A stretch of 64,000 nt of DNA from Odiellus spinosus. Taxonomy: Eukaryota; Arthropoda; Arachnida; Opiliones; Phalangiidae. Position 1 is the first letter of the stretch, and each line of letters begins with the position of its first letter. Of the stretch, positions 59,501-64,000 are shown one piece after another. The stretch is from the NCBI GenBank assembly GCA_963920705.1, contig OY987231.1, positions 20,375,024 through 20,439,023 on the forward strand, in the 5' to 3' direction. The notes under the pieces were generated by a model that saw only the letters and a program-made list of their open reading frames with translations, had not been told where the DNA came from and did no database searches. A program made the position numbers and the translations under genes.

Positions 59501-60992
59501 TTCTAACTCGAGCTCCCCATAATAACACTTCGTTTTCCTCCCCACCTCCAATTACTACGGTTCCATTTAGATTTCCCGCCTGGTCCAATACATCTGGCGT
59601 TTTCGGGAGCCTAACGGTGATTATAATTGGTTATAATCAAACCTGAACGAATTACCTAATATATTTACAATTCAGAGTTAGGTATCCAATAGTTCCATTT
59701 TATTCCCGCAAGATAGTTTTCCAATATATTGTTCGCGATGTCCTTGTGATCAAATGGTTCGGCCGAAGCAGTCCAACTATTTGTATATGTATGTTTACAG
59801 TTTAAAAATTATCGGAGCGCGGTCTTAAAGGGAGAATGCAACCTAACAACAAGTGATTTTTTTATCGATTCCTTATTGTTTAAATAGGCCTAATCCACTA
59901 CGGAAAATATTTACAAACAAATATTAAACTAGAAATAAATTTAAAACTTACCCTGAAAATAGGCTTAGTGGGATTCATGGAGGTCCTGCTTTCCTCGCGT
60001 GTAAGGTCTAGCGACCAATCGCGCGCGACGTAAGTCTCGTGGAGATCTCGCTTGAACGACGGGCCTTTGCTCATTGGTCGCTAGACCTTACACGGACGCG
60101 ATTCAGGATCTCCATGAATCCCGCTAAGCCTATTTTCAGGGTAAGTTTTAAATTTATTTCTAGTTTAATATTTGTATTGTAAACTTTTTATCGATGGATT
60201 AGGCCTATTTAAACGATAAGGAATCGATAAAAAATCACTTGTAATTAGGTTGCATTCTCCCTTTAACTTACATGAAGCTGAATTTCACGTGAATATCTTT
60301 GTTGCTTCCATCCTCCCTTGCAAAAGAAAGTTATTTCGATTGTAATTCTAAGGGTCTTAACTATAAGTGTGTTATTTCCTTGTATACCTTAATAAACCAT
60401 TGAAAGACACTCTACATTTCCTAAAAGGTATAAGACACTTGAGTCTTAGTCCAGCAGCTGCGAAGCAATTGGCTTCCGTTTTCGGTACATTCCACAATTT
60501 TTCTCTTGGCAATGTGTACAATTTTCCATTCACTTTGAATTGAATCCATACTCTCGCTTTATTGCCCTGAATCGTAATTCTTGCCACCAAATGTTCCGCT
60601 TTGGAATTGTAACCGAAAACAAACAATCCGTCTCGTTTCTGCGAAATTAAAAATGTGTATCTTTGAAATATCATATAAATTTTAAATACATACAGTTAAG
60701 TCATTGAGTGCGCGGTTTTCCAGTTCAATTTCTTCGTCAGGAGGTAATACGTTGTTTAATTTCAAGTCCGAAGGGTGAGTGTAATCGAAGTGATCAAACC
60801 GGGATTTTGCTTTGCGATGGAAATACTCCAGATAGATATGGGCGATATATTCTTTGATTGCGAATATGATACCTTTAAAATAATTAAAAGATTTAGGATC
60901 CTTGTTAGGAATGTTTTAATTGATCTTGACTCGCCTTCTTTGCAAGTAAAAATTCGGTATATGAAGTAGAAAAAACTAAATAATTTAGACAT
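53580..60992 (-). CDS. Gene B: PEP-synthase / rifampicin-phosphotransferase-like protein, complete
   Basis: Second paralogue, 36 exons; by hand 3,867 coding nt, 1,288 aa, all junctions in phase. Same architecture as gene A: N-terminal anchor MSKLFSFFYFIYRIFTCKE, N-terminal region with LWNVPKTEANCFAAAGLRLK, ATP-grasp domain from YTGGKGSSLAEL (Lys about 409). This is followed by LFAVRSSASGEDS, VVVQEM, NYGLGE and DIEWAVLKDSIYLLQARPVT. A linker holds YTRPHGPASFAS and the C-terminal His domain ELGGLISHGAVVAREYG (His about 1245). Intron 1 has a GC donor. Catalytically important residues look present, so it is probably active; the substrate is unknown. Closer in sequence to gene C than to gene A. 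Confidence 0.93.
54231..54530 (-). mobile_element. Family 3 MITE, copy c, in gene B intron
   Basis: 300 bp, opposite orientation to copies a and b, exact 7-bp duplication GTACAAC (54224-54230, 54531-54537). Confidence 0.95.
56191..56304. repeat. Family 7 inverted repeat, copy c, in gene B intron
   Basis: GGCGTTCA at the left and TGAACGCC at the right, with GTTTGCCGTAAGAGGACGC inside. Related sequence (AATAGTCCTAGATC) continues to about 56,365. Confidence 0.75.
56909..57062. repeat. Family 7 inverted repeat, copy d, in gene B intron
   Basis: CTAGGACTATTGACAATGGA is mirrored by TCCATTGTTAATAATCCTGG, enclosing CTGTTTGACGTTAGAGGACG and TTGAACGCC. Confidence 0.75.
59829..60262. mobile_element. 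Family 4 TTAA element, at a gene B splice site
   Basis: 434 bp between TTAA duplications. On the gene strand the intron starts GTAAG-TTAA and the element begins at position +10. Arms nearly identical to those at 33,095 and 48,049. Confidence 0.93.
60873..60934 (-). other. Gene B intron 1, GC-AG type
   Basis: 62-nt intron beginning GCGAGT and ending TTTAAAG. Reading through is out of frame with exon 2 (GIIFAIKEYI), and gene A uses GTAAGC at the same codon, so a GC donor is required. Confidence 0.8.
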
Positions 60993-61262
60993 GGCTCCGT
61001 TCTAGTGTAAGGAAATATTTGAAAAGAAGTTTTCCGTGATCCATAAAGCGTTTATGTCTCAAAGAGTTATCTCCTCGCGCTTCTAGCTGAACAATACTAT
61101 CAATTTATATTTTTAAAATCTTATCTTCCCGGTGTTGTAACTTGAATGATACGTATTTTAAACGGAAGATTAAAGGTTTAAGCTCGTCATAAGTAAATAT
61201 AACAGAAGTAATTACGAGGTTTAATCCATGAAATATCAGTCTCATTAATTAAAGATGTTTAA

Positions 61263-61371
61263 AGGGAAACTTGGAGCTAATAATGAAACAGCTTTTGAAA
61301 CGTATTCGAGAATTTTTTCAGAATTTTTTAGACATGCTTTTGGTGTTCTATTTATAGCTCCAAGTTTCCCT
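61263..61371. mobile_element. Family 6 TTAA element, short copy
   Basis: 109 bp between TTAA duplications, ends AGGGAAACTTGGAGCTA and complement, and interior CGTATTCGAGAATTTTTTCA shared with the long copy at 12,921. Confidence 0.9.
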
Positions 61372-61539
61372 TTAAATATGTAATTCACTATAATCAGTAA
61401 TATATTATAAAATAAATACCCCCACCTCTTTGCGTCAACGTATACTTCCACGAATTTTACCGTTAGACTGTACACAGATTCAGTATTTGTGAAATTCCAT
61501 GTTTATGATGTTTTGCTTAAGCTCTCGTTTTTATATTAG

Positions 61540-61842
61540 CAGAAGCCGTTGAAACCGTCCTTTGAAGTCTATTACTCCCGGGTCTTGTCTACCCCTCTCT
61601 GTATGGGTTAGTTTCAAAAAGCGCGATTCGTACAAGAGAGCGAATATCTCTAGCAGCCTTGGAGTTCGTCAAAAAAACGTCGTCGTTTGTGGAGAGAGAG
61701 AATTTCCAATTTTCCGTAGACAGGGGGGCATGAAGAAGGACCCCTCCGATCTCGTAAAATTGGGAATTTTACCCATACAGAGAGGAGCGCTATATGGAAC
61801 ATTAGAGTAGTAGACTTCAAAGGAGGGTTTCATCTACTTCTG
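61540..61842 (+). mobile_element. Family 1 MITE, copy 16
   Basis: 303 bp, subfamily beta, with an internal deletion after GCGCGATTCGTAC and no matching target duplication. Ends ATCTACTTCTG like copy 10. Confidence 0.92.
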
Positions 61843-62022
61843 GCGTAATTAAACAGGACAACGATACAAATCAATCTGACAGGAAACACTTAAAATCGAT
61901 CCAATGGTTTTCTACCCAATGGACATATTTTTGACGTTTAATAAAATTAGATCTGGAGCAATTATGATTTCAAATATATCTTTATTTTATAGTTATTAAA
62001 TATGTATAATTTTATTATATAA

Positions 62023-64000
62023 CTATTCTAATACTCTCTGTAATGTTCCTTTATTGCCATCCAAAATAGCCATTTCACCTATTTATAATGAATTAAAATT
62101 TTATCAATTGCCTTTATATTTACCTGACCAGACGAACTTTACCTGTTTTGAACATTGTGGTTGCTCCGTGTAATGCTACTACGCAAGGTAGTCCGTACTC
62201 TCTAGCTACCACAGCGCCTAAACCAATGAGAAATTATTAACTTTATTTGTAATGTAGAGACAAATTGAATAATAAGTAGTACCGTGTGATATGAGTCCAC
62301 CTAACTCGGTGACAACTCCAGCTAAAATGGGGAAATACGGGCTCCAACCAATGTCTGTGCTGTATGCTACCAGTATCTCGCCAGGCTATATTAAATTGCA
62401 CAATATTAAAAATTTGCTGAATACGTTGAATATCACATTTTACTAGTTTCCTATACCTGTAGTAACGCGGCTTCTTCGAGGTTATTCGCAACTCGGACTC
62501 TACCTTTGACTACCCCTTGGCTAACTGGCGTTCCTTTCAAAATTAGGTCACCTTCTACGTGTTCGAAAAGTGGTTTATCGGCATTCATCTTAAAATATAA
62601 TTAACTTAGCCTTTTAAATTATTTGTCCATCAATTTTTAATGAAAACTATCTTCTAAGGTTCAATGGCAATTAAATTGGCAATTGCCAGCTAAAGAGATA
62701 TTTACTGGTTTAGGAAAGCCCTTGATTATTTCTGGAAATCTGTAGGAATCTATGATTGGATGCAAGTTTTTTCTTCGCATAGCTCTATTACACACAAAAA
62801 AAAAATCCTGTTCTGATTTACAGAATCATATTTACGAATACGAAATATAAACTTTACTTTTGAATGAGTTTTGGTGACCTTGTCTGTAAGAGCTGAACCA
62901 ATTCGTGTATATTTAGAAAGAAAATTAATTTTTTGTCAGGCAGGCGACCTTCTTGACACATTTTGTCGGCCAGAGTATAAAACTCCTTTCTGAAATTATC
63001 TACTATCTTGACATACGTAGACTACAGAAGTGAGAAAGAAAGCTTTAACCTATTTATAAATCTGAAAACTTGGTTGCTATACCTTAGATCGTTCTCGACG
63101 TCCAACTGCGGTTTCACAAAATGGAACCAATAACCTCAAAATGAGTCTATTTTTCCACGTAAGTGGAGTTTTAAGGCTATTTATGATGTCCTTAGTACTT
63201 GAATTGACCTTTCTCGGTTTCTTGGCGTTTTTCGTCATTTCCTGAAAGTAGTTTTATTCTCACACTCAAGATTTATAAAGACAGCTACACGAACCTACTT
63301 GTAGACTTTTCACTAGTATCCTAGAATCAGCTCTCCATGGTAGCGTTTCTAAATCGAACTATGAAAATAACAAAACAGTATTATGCTTCAATTGGCCAAA
63401 TGAAGATGGTTGCACTATATAGGACGGTCTGGATAGAACTAAAGCCAATGGAATGTTACCACAACCCCTGCTATAGGCTCAATCGTGGCGCTATAGTCTG
63501 ATTATGATTTAGAGGGGTAGACTAAATAATATATGTTCGTTTAGACCCGCCGAGAGCGGCATTCATCGAACACTAGGTTAATTACCTCTTTCAGACAACG
63601 ATGGCCATGTTTCGTTAGAAATTCTCTGAATTGCTTCGAAGCTTCAGTCCCCGAAGTATGCAACCACTCTAAAGCTTTCTGATAAGTAAAGTTAGAAGGG
63701 AAACTTCAAAAAAAGCGGTTTAAGTCTGGTTTATGTAATACTTGCTTCGGTACTCATTTCACGAAATATTTCAGGTTCAATACATTCTTTTATAGTAGCG
63801 CCTAGTTCCTTTATTCAAATATATATATTATAATTAATCGGAAAAATTAAACTATAAGCTAGATGATAAAAGCCTTACTTCTAAGGCGTTAGGTACGTCA
63901 GCGCTTTCCACTTCCTTACACGAGGCCACCAACTTGGCGAAATCACCGAAAACTACCTCATTCCACTCTCCTACGCGGATTATACGTTTAATATAAAGTA
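62023..64000 (-). CDS. Gene C: PEP-synthase / rifampicin-phosphotransferase-like protein, 3' part
   Basis: Third paralogue, cut by the right edge. Eleven exons are visible, all open and equal in length to those of gene B: 63879-63970, 63746-63808, 63586-63678, 63299-63358, 63083-63241, 62858-63021, 62706-62784, 62457-62588, 62283-62385, 62143-62217, 62023-62078 (TAG at 62023). They encode GEW(S)EVVF... to the C-terminus, with the phosphohistidine domain (ELGGLISHGAVVAREYGLP). The 159-nt exon 63083-63241 is undivided as in gene B. The exon 63746-63808 donor is GC (GAA then GCAAGT). No breaks were seen, so the visible part looks functional. Confidence 0.92.
63683..63745 (-). other. Gene C GC-AG intron
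   Basis: The intron after exon 63746-63808 starts GCAAGT. Gene B has GTAAGT at the same codon. The next GT, 4 nt further, would break the frame. Confidence 0.75.

Larger units (their letters stand above)
57094..60992 (-). other. Gene B exon map, exons 1-20
   Basis: Exons: 60935-60992, 60694-60872, 60388-60638, 60272-60316, 59669-59776, 59495-59610, 59359-59408, 59152-59299, 58939-59089, 58710-58878, 58543-58652, 58440-58478, 58260-58375, 58128-58198, 57999-58063, 57791-57938, 57616-57733, 57455-57555, 57262-57333, 57094-57200. The last two (72+107 nt) equal the single 179-nt exon 20 of gene A, split phase 0 between LLQ and ARPVTT by a 61-nt intron. Confidence 0.85.
60993..62022. other. Intergenic: upstream of gene B, downstream of gene C
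   Basis: Expected to hold the gene B promoter; no specific promoter motif is claimed. Contains the short family 6 element and family 1 copy 16. Confidence 0.5.

Noticed and set aside
40931-64000. Bacterial contamination or recent bacterial transfer as source of the PEP-synthase-like genes
   Set aside because: Dozens of spliceosomal introns, host-like base composition and host MITEs in the introns show long residence in the eukaryotic genome.
1-64000. LTR elements, retrovirus-like or Polinton-like copies
   Set aside because: No long direct terminal repeats, and no gag, pol, envelope or capsid-like frames were recognised on either strand.

Overview
The window is a eukaryotic, AT-rich nuclear sequence, most likely from an arthropod (probably an insect). 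The grounds are three long genes with many short (about 50-70 nt) spliceosomal introns, a protein family known to me mainly from bacteria and arthropods, and a heavy load of short non-coding DNA transposons (MITEs). The species cannot be named from the sequence. I recognised no LTR or retrovirus-like element, no rRNA or tRNA gene and no CRISPR array.

Layout. Bases 1-40,930 hold no gene I can recognise. They carry a two-part satellite (610-2035), a second satellite (39,014-40,056), two fold-back-like arrays, and many MITEs. Bases 40,931-64,000 hold three head-to-tail paralogues on the minus strand. I call them gene A (40,931-51,988, complete), gene B (53,580-60,992, complete) and gene C (62,023 to beyond the right edge, 3' part only). 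All are PEP-synthase / rifampicin-phosphotransferase-like proteins. By hand, A has 37 exons (3,912 coding nt, 1,303 aa) and B has 36 exons (3,867 nt, 1,288 aa). Both are open throughout with consistent junction phases. Each starts with a hydrophobic signal-anchor, followed by an arthropod-type N-terminal region, an ATP-grasp (PPDK N-terminal) domain, a long linker, and the C-terminal swivelling phosphohistidine domain.

Mobile DNA. Family 1 (CAGAAGCC ends, 16 copies of about 337 bp), family 2 (CAGAGGTA ends, 5 copies of about 418 bp) and family 3 (CAAGAAGG ends, 3 copies of about 295 bp) all make 7-bp target duplications. These share a symmetric pattern, nTnnnAn, across families whose sequences are otherwise unrelated. 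It looks like the hAT 8-bp pattern minus one base, and I regard it as the most interesting signal here. Families 4, 5 and 6 insert at TTAA and begin AGGGA (Kolobok/piggyBac-like). Families 7 and 8 are less well defined repeats. Gene A is about 3.6 kb longer than gene B mainly because nine of these elements lie in its introns, some within 10-13 nt of a splice site. None lies in an exon.

The paralogues differ by three intron presence/absence changes, and two introns (one in B, one in C) use GC donors.
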